A stretch of 64,000 bases of DNA, from the NCBI RefSeq assembly GCF_963668215.1, contig NZ_OY764190.1:4464001-4528000 (forward strand). Direction: 5' to 3'. Each line of letters begins with the position of its first letter. The first letter of the stretch is position 1. Shown here piece after piece: positions 8,825 to 17,066 of this stretch. The stretch is from an uncultured Desulfosarcina sp. (GTDB taxonomy: Bacteria; Desulfobacterota; Desulfobacteria; Desulfobacterales; Desulfosarcinaceae). The notes beneath the pieces were generated by a model, which was not told the origin of the DNA, searched no databases, and worked only from the letters and a program-made list of their open reading frames with translations. The position numbers and the translations under genes are program-made.

Positions 8825-10957
8825 ATGTTGGTAAAGGTCTTTCCCTTTTTGGCGTGGTTTAAAAACTACGACAAGGCATCGTTGCAGCTAGACGCGCTTT
8901 CCGGTCTTACCGTGGCCCTGGTCCTGATTCCGCAATCCATGGCCTATGCCCAGCTTGCGGGGCTGCCCGCCTATTACGGATTGTACGCATCATTTTTGCC
9001 GCCCATGGTTGCCGCATTGTTCGGCTCCAGCCGCCAGTTGGCCACCGGACCCGTGGCCATCGTGTCGCTGATGACATCGGCGTCCCTTGCACCGCTGGCC
9101 ACCATTGGCAGCCCCGGATACATTGCCTACGCCATCTTGCTGGCCCTGATGGTCGGCATCTTTCAGCTGTCTCTGGGCGTCCTGCGATTGGGGCTGGTGG
9201 TGAATTTTCTGTCTCACCCCGTGGTCAACGGTTTTACCAACGCCGCGGCCCTGATTATCGCCTCTTCTCAGCTTTCCAAGATGTTCGGCGTTTATGTGGA
9301 CAATGCGCCGCACCATTACGAGACCATTATCCATGTGGTTCAAGCGGCGATCCATTACACCCACTGGCCGACCCTGTTGATCGGCGCATTTGCCTTTGGC
9401 ATCATGTATGGCCTCAAATGGCTGTCGCCCCGAATTCCCAATGTTCTCGTGGCCGTTATCATTACCACGGCCATCTCCTGGGCCACCGGTTTTCAGCATG
9501 ACCAATATGTCGGCATCGACGCCATCGAATCTGCCGAGGCCCGCCACCTGATCGAGGAGTTCAACAGGTCCTTCACGGCGATATCCCCCCTCGCCGAAAA
9601 TCGAACCCAGTTCGGCGAAGCATCCAACAAGGCCAAACAGAGCCATGATGAAGTCGGCGTTCTGGATGCCGAGCATATGCTGGAGGTGACCAACCTGAAT
9701 ATCAACCATATGAAGGAGGAGGTTCACCAATACCGCGAACAGCTGCGCGCCATCCTTTTTGCCGGTATCGTTCAGGACGATGGTTCTATTAAATTTTATG
9801 AGCAGGACAAAGTCCCTGCCGGCCTTGAAAGCGACGGACGCACGTGGCGCGTCAAAGTCGGCAACGAGGGGCTGGACACGGCCAAGCTTCGAATGATGGG
9901 CGGCGGTGCGGTGGTCGGCACCATTCCCAGAGGGCTGCCCTCCTTGAGTGTACCGAAAATCAATATCGGCGTCATGCTGCATCTGCTGCCGTATGCGGCG
10001 ATTATCTCCCTGTTGGGGTTCATGGAAGCGATTGCCATTGCCAAGGCCATGGCCGGTAAAACCGGGCAGCGACTGGATCCCAACCAGGAGTTGATCGGGC
10101 AGGGGCTCGGTAATATTCTCGGGTCCATCGGCAAGAGCTACCCCACATCCGGTTCGTTTTCCCGTTCGGCGGTCAACCTGCAGGCCCGGGCCGTCTCCGG
10201 GCTGTCGAGTGTTTTTACCAGCACGGCAGTGGTGATCGTGCTTTTATTTTTTACTCCTTTGCTCTATCATTTACCCCAGGCGGTGCTGGCCGCCGTCATC
10301 ATGATGGCCGTCATCGGTTTGCTCAATGTTTCGGGTTTTATCCATGCCTGGAAGGCCAAATGGTATGACGGGGCCATCTCCATCATCTCGTTTGTCAGTA
10401 CATTGGTATTCGCCCCGCATCTGGACAAGGGGATCATGATCGGCGTGGTGCTCTCTCTGGGAGTTTTCCTGTACAAGAGCATGCGTCCCAGGGTGGTCTT
10501 TTTGTCCCGGTCGGAGGATGAGGAGCTGCGCTGCGTGACCACCAACAATCTCGACGAGTGCCCCTATGTGAGCCTGGTTCGCTTCGACGGGCCGCTGTTT
10601 TTTGCCAATGCCAGCTACCTGGAGGATACGATTACCGAAATGATCCAGACAAAAAAAGGGCTCAACCATATTCTCATTGCTGCCCAGGGCATCAACGATA
10701 TCGACTCCTCGGGTGAGGAGGCCTTGTCGCTGATCGTGGATCGGGTTCGAAGCAACGGCATCGACATTTCCATGTGCGGGGTCAACGAGGCGGTCATGGA
10801 GGTCTTCGAACGGACGCACTTTCTCGAAAGAATCGGCAAGGACCATATTTTTCCGACCCTGGAAAAAGGAATCGTCGCCGTCCATCGAATCGCTCACGAG
10901 AACAATCCGGAAGCGAACTGCCCGTTGTTGAACGATTGCAAACTTGTTGAAGCCTAA
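8825..10957 (+). CDS. SulP family anion transporter with STAS domain and a large extra insertion
   Basis: A 710-residue SLC26/SulP permease. The N-terminal signature (LTVALVLIPQSMAYAQLAGLPAYYGLY, near residues 29-55) and ATGPVAIVSLM are diagnostic of the family, which moves sulfate, bicarbonate or other anions. A STAS domain occupies about 560-690 (DGPLFFANASYLEDTI, DIDSSGEEALSLI). Between about residues 225 and 365, just before the usual GTIPRGLP segment, there is roughly 130 residues of charged, partly coiled-coil sequence not normally found there. The C-terminal tail carries two cysteines (ANCPLLNDC). An AGGAGTC ribosome site precedes the ATG. The operon context with kinases and receivers suggests that the transporter is sensed or regulated. 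Confidence 0.9.
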   Translation: MLVKVFPFLAWFKNYDKASLQLDALSGLTVALVLIPQSMAYAQLAGLPAYYGLYASFLPPMVAALFGSSRQLATGPVAIVSLMTSASLAPLATIGSPGYIAYAILLALMVGIFQLSLGVLRLGLVVNFLSHPVVNGFTNAAALIIASSQLSKMFGVYVDNAPHHYETIIHVVQAAIHYTHWPTLLIGAFAFGIMYGLKWLSPRIPNVLVAVIITTAISWATGFQHDQYVGIDAIESAEARHLIEEFNRSFTAISPLAENRTQFGEASNKAKQSHDEVGVLDAEHMLEVTNLNINHMKEEVHQYREQLRAILFAGIVQDDGSIKFYEQDKVPAGLESDGRTWRVKVGNEGLDTAKLRMMGGGAVVGTIPRGLPSLSVPKINIGVMLHLLPYAAIISLLGFMEAIAIAKAMAGKTGQRLDPNQELIGQGLGNILGSIGKSYPTSGSFSRSAVNLQARAVSGLSSVFTSTAVVIVLLFFTPLLYHLPQAVLAAVIMMAVIGLLNVSGFIHAWKAKWYDGAISIISFVSTLVFAPHLDKGIMIGVVLSLGVFLYKSMRPRVVFLSRSEDEELRCVTTNNLDECPYVSLVRFDGPLFFANASYLEDTITEMIQTKKGLNHILIAAQGINDIDSSGEEALSLIVDRVRSNGIDISMCGVNEAVMEVFERTHFLERIGKDHIFPTLEKGIVAVHRIAHENNPEANCPLLNDCKLVEA

Positions 10958-10972
10958 ACAAAGGAGTTATCC

Positions 10973-12208
10973 ATGCCAGTCATTACCGTGTTCGGCGGCA
11001 GTTACTGCAACGAGAAACAGATCGTCCAGGAAATCGGTTCGCGTACCGGCTACCGGCAGTTGACCGACCAGGACATCATTGCCGAGGCCGGCCGTCTCTC
11101 CAGCATTCCCGAAAATAAAATCGAGCGGGTTTTTTCCGACAAGGTATCGGTATTCAACCGGCTGACACGTGAACGGGAACGGTCGCTGGCCTACCTGAAA
11201 ATGGCCCTGGCAACCTGCCTGGCCGATGACGCGTTGATCATCTGCGGCTTTGCCGGGCAATTGATTCCGGCGGATATCAGCCATGTGCTTCGGATCTGTC
11301 TGATTGCGGACATGACCTCCCGTGTCGCCACGGCGGAAAAAGAGTTGAAGGTTTCCTCATCCGAAGCCAACAGGATCGTCCACCGGGACGATGTGAAATC
11401 CGCCGCATGGATGCATATGCTCCACGGCGTCTTCGATCCATGGAGCCCGTCGCTCTACGACATCTGTCTGCCGACCGACAAGACGTCGCTGGACGATATC
11501 GCCATGACGATCGAGCAGACCATCGCCAATCCCGTGTTCAAGCTCGCCGGTCCATCCAGGTCGGCGGTGGACGATTTCATGATCGCCGCCAACGTGGAAC
11601 TCGCCCTGGTTAAAAAAGGCCATGACGTAACGGTGGAGGTCAAGGACGGGCTGGTCACCCTGACCATCAACAAGCACGTTCTGAGGCTCAATCGTCTCGA
11701 AGAGGAGCTTAAGGAAATCGCTCTGAAGGTGGAGGGCGTAACCGCGGTGGAGACCAAGGTGGGGCCGGGGTATTACCAGACCGACGTCTACCGGCGCCAG
11801 GATTTCGATGCTCCCTCGAAAATCCTGCTGGTGGACGACGAGAAAAAATATGTGCAGACCCTGTCCAAGCGTCTGATGATGAGAGAACTGGATTCCGCGG
11901 TGGTCTACGATGGCGAATCGGCGCTTAACCTGGTGAACCAGGAAGACGAGCCCGATGTGATGATCCTGGACCTCAGGATGCCCGGGATCGACGGCATCGA
12001 AGTGCTTCGCCGGGTGAAAGAGACCCATCCGGCCATCGAGGTGATCGTGCTGACCAGCCAGGGATCGGAAGCCGACAAAAAAACGTGCATGGAACTCGGC
12101 GCCTTCGCATTTTTGTCGAAATCGGTCGATATCGACGAACTGAGCAAGACCATCAAGGCGGCGAAAGAGAAAATTCAACAAAAGCGAGCAGAACAGAAGT
12201 CGAGATGA
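10973..12208 (+). CDS. Fusion: cytidylate-kinase-like domain, BON-like segment, response receiver
   Basis: A 411-residue fusion. Residues 1-190 resemble the cytidylate-kinase-like P-loop family found in many Desulfobacterota (start MPVITVFGGSYCNEKQIVQEI, DQDII), although the GxxGxGK P-loop is not intact. Residues about 200-265 form a small alpha/beta segment resembling a BON domain (VTVEVKDGLVTLTI, GVTAVETKV). Residues 281-400 are a complete receiver (ILLVDDEKKYV, phospho-acceptor in MILDLRMPG, LTSQGSE, lysine in LSKSVD). GGAG lies 8 bases before the ATG, 15 bases after the SulP stop. It may couple phosphorylation to nucleotide binding or to a membrane partner; the role is unknown. Confidence 0.75.
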   Translation: MPVITVFGGSYCNEKQIVQEIGSRTGYRQLTDQDIIAEAGRLSSIPENKIERVFSDKVSVFNRLTRERERSLAYLKMALATCLADDALIICGFAGQLIPADISHVLRICLIADMTSRVATAEKELKVSSSEANRIVHRDDVKSAAWMHMLHGVFDPWSPSLYDICLPTDKTSLDDIAMTIEQTIANPVFKLAGPSRSAVDDFMIAANVELALVKKGHDVTVEVKDGLVTLTINKHVLRLNRLEEELKEIALKVEGVTAVETKVGPGYYQTDVYRRQDFDAPSKILLVDDEKKYVQTLSKRLMMRELDSAVVYDGESALNLVNQEDEPDVMILDLRMPGIDGIEVLRRVKETHPAIEVIVLTSQGSEADKKTCMELGAFAFLSKSVDIDELSKTIKAAKEKIQQKRAEQKSR

Positions 12209-12329
12209 GTTTTTTGGAATCGATTAAAGAGGCCGACGGCAGGAATTCTTTTGCATTGATGCCGAAAAAGATGCAGAATAAACATCATGGGCCATCTTAC
12301 CTCAACCCATTAAGCAGCCGGAGGGTGCC

Positions 12330-12824
12330 ATGGAAACGGACAATACGATAAAAATTCTTTTGGTCGATGACGAAGTCAAATTCCTGAAGGCGGTTTCCGA
12401 ACGGCTTTCCATCAAGGGATTCGACGTCACGACGGCGGACAATGGCGACGATGCAGTGGCCGCAGCTAAAAAGGGCGGCTTCGACGTGGCCGTGGTGGAC
12501 CTGCAAATGCCTGGCATGGACGGCACCGAGGTCCTGAAAATTCTCAAACAGAACCATAAATTTATCGAAATTATCATGCTCACCGGACATGCAACGGTGG
12601 ACTCGGCCGTTGAATGCACCAAACTCGGCGCCTTTAAATATCTGGAGAAGCCCTACGATTTCGACAAGCTGGTGGAGGCGCTCCAGGAGGCCTACGAGGC
12701 CAGGATGAAGAAAAAATTCGAGCGGCAGGAGAAAAAGATGGCCGCGATTCAGCAGCTTTCCATGCATCAGTCTCCGCTGGGGCTGCTCAAGGCCCTGGCG
12801 CGTCTGGATGATGGTGAAAAATAG
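12330..12824 (+). CDS. Receiver-only response regulator with helical tail
   Basis: A 164-residue protein: a receiver domain (pocket D13-D14, phospho-acceptor D57 in VVDLQMPGMDG, LTGHATVDSAV, lysine in LEKPYD) followed by about 40 residues of charged amphipathic helix (ARMKKKFERQEKKM). The same kind of tail recurs in the receivers at 34109 and 37906. The GGAGG of GCCGGAGGGTGCC precedes the ATG. No DNA-binding domain. Last gene of the operon that starts at 5566. Confidence 0.87.
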   Translation: METDNTIKILLVDDEVKFLKAVSERLSIKGFDVTTADNGDDAVAAAKKGGFDVAVVDLQMPGMDGTEVLKILKQNHKFIEIIMLTGHATVDSAVECTKLGAFKYLEKPYDFDKLVEALQEAYEARMKKKFERQEKKMAAIQQLSMHQSPLGLLKALARLDDGEK

Positions 12825-12943
12825 CACCGCTTGAAAACGGGTAAGTTAAGACTTATTGATAGGAAGAGTGAACGCTTTAGGTGGCCGATCCCCGGCGCCG
12901 GTCGTTTGAATATGGTCGGGGATGCCGCCGACAACCAAGCGCC

Positions 12944-13441
12944 ATGACGGGAAGGATGAATACCGTGAACTCCTTTTCCAAACCATTCCAACCAGTCCGT
13001 GCACATGCCCGCTGCCAAGGGGCGGGTGTGTTGCGGCAGTGGTTCCCGGTGATCATTCTGCTGACCCTGCTGACCACCGGAATGGGGGTCATGGCCGAAT
13101 GTTCAACCGTGGGCGGTACGGTCGAGGGACACCGCCACGCGCTGACCGATTCCGGCTGGCATCACCAAGGCTGCTGCCATCACCACAAACCGTTCGCTCC
13201 CGGTTCGAAAACCGGCTGCATACATATGCCCTTGTCAACCGTAAACGATTTTTCGATTGATCGCTGGAATCTTCCCCTGTCCGCCGAGACCGACCTGCCG
13301 GACCTCGATCCGATGGCGATAAAAACGAAAAAATCGTTGATTGTCTTCATTCCTGAATCCGGTCCGATCTTTCGACCGGTCAGCGAACGTCGGCAAACCT
13401 TCACTCCGCTGTACCTCGCCCATAAATCCCTGCTCTGTTAA
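12944..13441 (+). CDS. Exported or membrane-anchored His/Cys-rich small protein
   Basis: About 165 residues with one hydrophobic segment (WFPVIILLTLLTTGMGVMA) that looks like a signal peptide or anchor, then a metal-ligand-rich stretch (HRHALTDSGWHHQGCCHHHK) and a basic C-terminus. The His/Cys cluster suggests metal binding in the periplasm, but I do not recognise the family. The start is uncertain: ATGs at 12944 and 12956 and a GTG at 12881 are all possible and none has a well-placed ribosome site. It stands alone between the signalling operon and a lipoprotein gene. Confidence 0.5.
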   Translation: MTGRMNTVNSFSKPFQPVRAHARCQGAGVLRQWFPVIILLTLLTTGMGVMAECSTVGGTVEGHRHALTDSGWHHQGCCHHHKPFAPGSKTGCIHMPLSTVNDFSIDRWNLPLSAETDLPDLDPMAIKTKKSLIVFIPESGPIFRPVSERRQTFTPLYLAHKSLLC

Positions 13442-13613
13442 GCCCACGACTTTCTGCGACCTTTCGCGGACCCAATCCCTGGTCTTCCCTAATTAAGGAT
13501 TCGTTTTCGGGCGCAATTGTTTAAAGGGCCCGTTTTTGACCACCGATGATCGAGACCGTTGCCACGAGCAACGGCCTGACATAAACCCGGTTCATATCCA
13601 AAGGAGGAATCCC

Positions 13614-14009
13614 ATGAGACATTCATTAAATGCCCCGACTTTTACCCTGATCGTGCTCTTTTCCCTTTTTCTTCTGCTGAACGTTGGCGGCTGCAGCAGC
13701 AGCGGCGCCGGCTCCCAGGATCTGCAGACGCAGATGAGCGGCCAATGGAAGCGTGACCAGGGAGACACGGTCGTGATCGACCTGGCCAAGGACGCTCCGT
13801 CGCTGACCGTCGACGGGCATGTCTACTCCGCGGTCATCGAAAAGATCGACAAAATGTCCAATACCGTCGAACTCAAAGTGGCGACCGACGGCGGCGAAAA
13901 CCAGAAATGGTTCATCCACCAAGTCTGGAGCGACAACGGTTCGACCTTCAAGCTCCAATTGCGGCGCAATGGAACCACCGACGTGCTGAGTCCCGTAGGA
14001 CAGTCGTGA
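13614..14009 (+). CDS. Small predicted lipoprotein
   Basis: A 131-residue protein with an N-terminal hydrophobic signal (FTLIVLFSLFLLLNVGGC) ending in a lipobox cysteine at about residue 28, so it is probably a lipoprotein of the cell envelope. The mature part is a small beta-rich domain (GQWKRDQGDTVVIDL, EKIDKMSNTVELKV, GSTFKLQL) without a family I can name. AAGGAGGAAT lies 4 bases before the ATG, which fixes the start over an in-frame ATG further upstream. Confidence 0.7.
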   Translation: MRHSLNAPTFTLIVLFSLFLLLNVGGCSSSGAGSQDLQTQMSGQWKRDQGDTVVIDLAKDAPSLTVDGHVYSAVIEKIDKMSNTVELKVATDGGENQKWFIHQVWSDNGSTFKLQLRRNGTTDVLSPVGQS

Positions 14010-14080
14010 CGAGAAGGCCATCCGCCGGAAAGTGCCCATGAACGTACAAGACTTCAAATTCACAGCGATGGATCATTCTC

Positions 14081-14908
14081 ATGCTTGCCAATCTGTTCCA
14101 TGTTTTCAGAAATACCCCGCTGGGCCGGGAAACCCTGATGCAGTCCATCTATTTTTGCCGGACCCTGGACCTGGAATTGACGATCTACATCCCGGACGCG
14201 GTTCGCTTCATGATGTATTTCGAGCATGAAGCCGTGCAGATCGACCTGGACCGTTCCTATATGAACGACCCGGAAACGGCGGCGGAAAGGGCCCGGGCCC
14301 TGGCCGCCGAAGACGGTCTGAAACCGCGTTTTTTAAACCCTAAAAACCGAACCGCCAGTACGTTGCCGGATATTCCAACGCATTTCGCTTTCATGAGCTG
14401 CCCGCGTAGCGTCAGCGATCTATCTTCAAAAATCGGTCTGGGATATATTGGACCCAAGGTCAGGCGAATCATCCGGACCGCCAGCTTTCCCGTACTGATG
14501 ACATCGCCGGTGTTCAAGCCCTGGAAGAGCGTCTCCGTTCTGTTCGGCGGGTCGGACTCCGCCTTGAACGCGCTGCGGTCGGGCATCCAGATCGCCAGGA
14601 GGTCCGGATACCCGTTGGATCTGTTTATCCAGCTCGAACGCGATGAGGACTACTACGAATCGAGGATCCGGGATGCAGGCCTCGAAGACGCGCTCAACCA
14701 GTATTGCCGGCACCAATATCGGTTTGCCGAGGGCGATTTCAGCCATAACCTGTATGAATTGCCCCACGATGCCCTGGCGCTTTCCGGCGCTTATGGGCAC
14801 GGACTGATCAACAATCTAATTTTCGGGAGCAAGATGGAAACCGCCCAGAATACACTGACCAACAACATGCTGGTCAGCGGCCCCCAGGCTACAGTCCATC
14901 TGAATTGA
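14081..14908 (+). CDS. UspA-like universal stress protein (two-domain)
   Basis: A 275-residue cytoplasmic protein of the universal stress family. The second half starts with a beta strand and acidic loop (VSVLFGGSDSALNALRSGIQIARR) and ends with the nucleotide-loop motif GAYGHGLINNLIFGSKMET, close to the G-2x-G-9x-G(S/T) signature. The first half keeps the fold but lacks a clear ATP-binding motif. No ribosome site is obvious. It reads 4 bases into the next gene's leader (gap 4), so both are probably one transcript. The role in stress is by family only. Confidence 0.65.
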   Translation: MLANLFHVFRNTPLGRETLMQSIYFCRTLDLELTIYIPDAVRFMMYFEHEAVQIDLDRSYMNDPETAAERARALAAEDGLKPRFLNPKNRTASTLPDIPTHFAFMSCPRSVSDLSSKIGLGYIGPKVRRIIRTASFPVLMTSPVFKPWKSVSVLFGGSDSALNALRSGIQIARRSGYPLDLFIQLERDEDYYESRIRDAGLEDALNQYCRHQYRFAEGDFSHNLYELPHDALALSGAYGHGLINNLIFGSKMETAQNTLTNNMLVSGPQATVHLN

Positions 14909-14912
14909 CGCG

Positions 14913-15632
14913 ATGATGCGATCGATTTTGCTTTTGACCGGTTGTCTGATTGTCCTGATGCTGGTACCGCCCCCGGGGCTCGCTTTGGCCGGGGAAGGAA
15001 CCGGTGTCCTGCCGATGACGATGGTGACGAGTGGTTCCTATACGGCCGGCTTGAATGAAACTTCCGAAACCGCGCAGGCACTGGCCCTTTATCGCGCCAA
15101 ACAAAAGGCCGTTGGCATGTCCGCCGATCGGTTGACCCATGCGAGCCTGTTGATGGTCGACGCCGACCGTCAAATGGAGACCTTCTGTCTTGTGGCGGAT
15201 GCCATGCAGCCGGAACTGCTGGAAAAGTCGGTCGACGTTAAAAGCCGGACCTATACGGTCAAGATAAAGAGTTCTCTATCGTTGACGGACTTTGCGAAAG
15301 CCATAATCAGAAACGAGACGCTGGATAAGGAAGAAGCCAATTTTTCGCTGAAGGAGGAACTGGAGCCTGCGGTAGACCCGGCCATCGCCCCGGCCCTGGA
15401 GTTGTCGCGGGCTTATCGGTACATCCGCAACCGCCACTGGCGCATGGCGATCATTTATATGGATCACCTCGAAGTGAAGTATCCTCGCTGGGGCGAGCTT
15501 TATATGGCCAAGGCAAGCGCCTACCTGGGATTGCATGAACGCGAAAGGGCAATCCTTGCGTTGACGTCGGCCTGCAACCTGGGGGTCCGGGACGCCTGCC
15601 TGAAAAGAGATGCGCTGGATTCGCCCGAGTGA
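14913..15632 (+). CDS. Exported TPR-like protein of unknown function
   Basis: A 239-residue protein with an N-terminal signal peptide (LLLTGCLIVLMLVPPPGLALA, cleavage likely near residue 26). The region about 35-130 resembles small surface domains seen before repeats, and residues 160-225 form TPR-like helical pairs (AYRYIRNRHWRMAIIYMDHLE, AYLGLHERERAILAL) ending in a cysteine-containing helix (LGVRDACLKR). It probably acts in the periplasm or envelope as a scaffold. It starts 4 bases after the stress-protein gene and is followed by a strong terminator. Confidence 0.6.
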   Translation: MMRSILLLTGCLIVLMLVPPPGLALAGEGTGVLPMTMVTSGSYTAGLNETSETAQALALYRAKQKAVGMSADRLTHASLLMVDADRQMETFCLVADAMQPELLEKSVDVKSRTYTVKIKSSLSLTDFAKAIIRNETLDKEEANFSLKEELEPAVDPAIAPALELSRAYRYIRNRHWRMAIIYMDHLEVKYPRWGELYMAKASAYLGLHERERAILALTSACNLGVRDACLKRDALDSPE

Positions 15633-15650
15633 TGTGCCGACCGCCAGTTG

Positions 15651-15692
15651 CCGATCAGCCATGAAAAACCGCTCATGGTGATCGGTTTTTTT
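15651..15692 (+). terminator. Rho-independent terminator
   Basis: A long hairpin pairing CCGATCA with TGATCGG and CCATG with CATGG (one bulged base), followed directly by seven T residues. It ends the stress-protein/TPR-protein transcript. Confidence 0.85.
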
Positions 15693-15761
15693 ACCGATGG
15701 TTGTTTTCAAAGCGTATATTTTTTCGGCAGCCCGAGACGGCGCCGGTAAAAAGGACTGTAC

Positions 15762-17066
15762 ATGCACGAAACCCTGATGCCGATTGTTGTTTTTTTGCTC
15801 GTTTATGTGGCGCTGACCTTCGAGTTGGTCAACAAGGCCGTGGCCGCGCTGATGGGTGTGATGGTGCTGATCGCCCTGCACGTGGTCAGCGAACACCAGG
15901 CCGTGGAGTTCATCGATTTCGAAACCATCATGCTGCTGCTGGGCATGATGTCCATTGTGGCGATTCTGCGCAAAACCCGATTTTTCACCATCGTATCGGT
16001 GCGCATCGCCGAGATGACCCAGGGCAGCCCGCTCAAGGTCCTGATCCTCTTTTCCATCGTCACCGCCTTGATGTCCGCCTTTCTGGACAATGTGACCACG
16101 GTGCTGATCATCGTTCCCATCGTCATCGAGCTGACCGCCGGCATGGGCCTGGACCCGAAGCTGTATGTGATCAGCCAGGCCATCATTTCCAATATCGGCG
16201 GTACGGCCACCCTGATCGGCGATCCGCCCAACATCATCATCGGCTCCAAGGTCGGATTGACCTTCAACCAGTTCATGCTCAACCTGACGTTGCCGATCGT
16301 CGTGTGCGCAGCGGCCGCCATCGTCTACCTCTGGGCCACCAACCGGGACAAGTTCAAGCCCATCGACACCAACCTGGCCAAGCTGTTCTCGGTACAGCTA
16401 TTGCTGGAAAAAATTCGCTACAATTTTCTGGACACGAAAATCGACGCCCTTTTTCTGACCAAGGGCCTGGTCTGCCTGGGCCTGGCCATTTTGCTGTTCG
16501 TCACCCAGACGGTCACCAAACTTTCTCCGGGCGTGGTGGCCATGCTGGTGGCCATGGTCCTGTTCGTGATCACGCGCGTCGACGTGGAGGAAATGCTCGA
16601 GGAGATCGAGTGGAGCACCCTTTTGTTTTTCACCGGCCTGTTCATCCTGGTGGGTGTGCTGGAGGAAAAGGGCGTCATCGAATGGATCGCCCGCAACATT
16701 TTCATGCGGGTGGGGGACAATCCTTACGTGATCGTGCTGACGGTGCTTTGGGTATCGGGCATCGTTTCTGGTTTTCTGGACAACATCCCGTTCACCATCA
16801 CCATGATTCCGATCGTGAACCTGATGCTGGAGAATAACCCCATCCCCAACAATATCCTGTGGTGGGCGCTGTCTCTGGGCGCCTGCCTGGGCGGCAACCT
16901 GACCATGATCGGGGCTTCGGCCAATATCGTTTCGGTGGGGATGGCCAAGAGATTCGGACAGGAAATCAGTTTTATCGAATTTGCCCGTAAGAGCGTGGTC
17001 ATCACCCTGATCACCCTGACGATCGCCTCGGGCTATCTGATGCTTTATTTGTGGATATCGCTATGA
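15762..17066 (+). CDS. ArsB/NhaD-type ion transporter
   Basis: A 434-residue membrane protein of the ion-transporter superfamily containing ArsB, NhaD and SLC13. Two inverted-repeat motifs are visible: SAFLDNVTTVLIIVPI with NIGGTATLIGDPPNIIIGS, and SGFLDNIPFTITMIPI with LGGNLTMIGASANIVSVG. These are the characteristic helix-break motifs of the family. Members of this clade are annotated as Na+/H+ antiporters or as anion exporters; sequence alone does not decide. The eIF2B-like gene overlaps its stop codon by four bases, so the two are coupled. Confidence 0.88.
   Translation: MHETLMPIVVFLLVYVALTFELVNKAVAALMGVMVLIALHVVSEHQAVEFIDFETIMLLLGMMSIVAILRKTRFFTIVSVRIAEMTQGSPLKVLILFSIVTALMSAFLDNVTTVLIIVPIVIELTAGMGLDPKLYVISQAIISNIGGTATLIGDPPNIIIGSKVGLTFNQFMLNLTLPIVVCAAAAIVYLWATNRDKFKPIDTNLAKLFSVQLLLEKIRYNFLDTKIDALFLTKGLVCLGLAILLFVTQTVTKLSPGVVAMLVAMVLFVITRVDVEEMLEEIEWSTLLFFTGLFILVGVLEEKGVIEWIARNIFMRVGDNPYVIVLTVLWVSGIVSGFLDNIPFTITMIPIVNLMLENNPIPNNILWWALSLGACLGGNLTMIGASANIVSVGMAKRFGQEISFIEFARKSVVITLITLTIASGYLMLYLWISL

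Noticed and set aside
12205..12351. A 48-codon frame whose ATG overlaps the stop of the kinase-fold/receiver fusion gene
   Set aside because: It runs into the next receiver gene in another frame, has no recognisable content, and the overlap alone is weak support.
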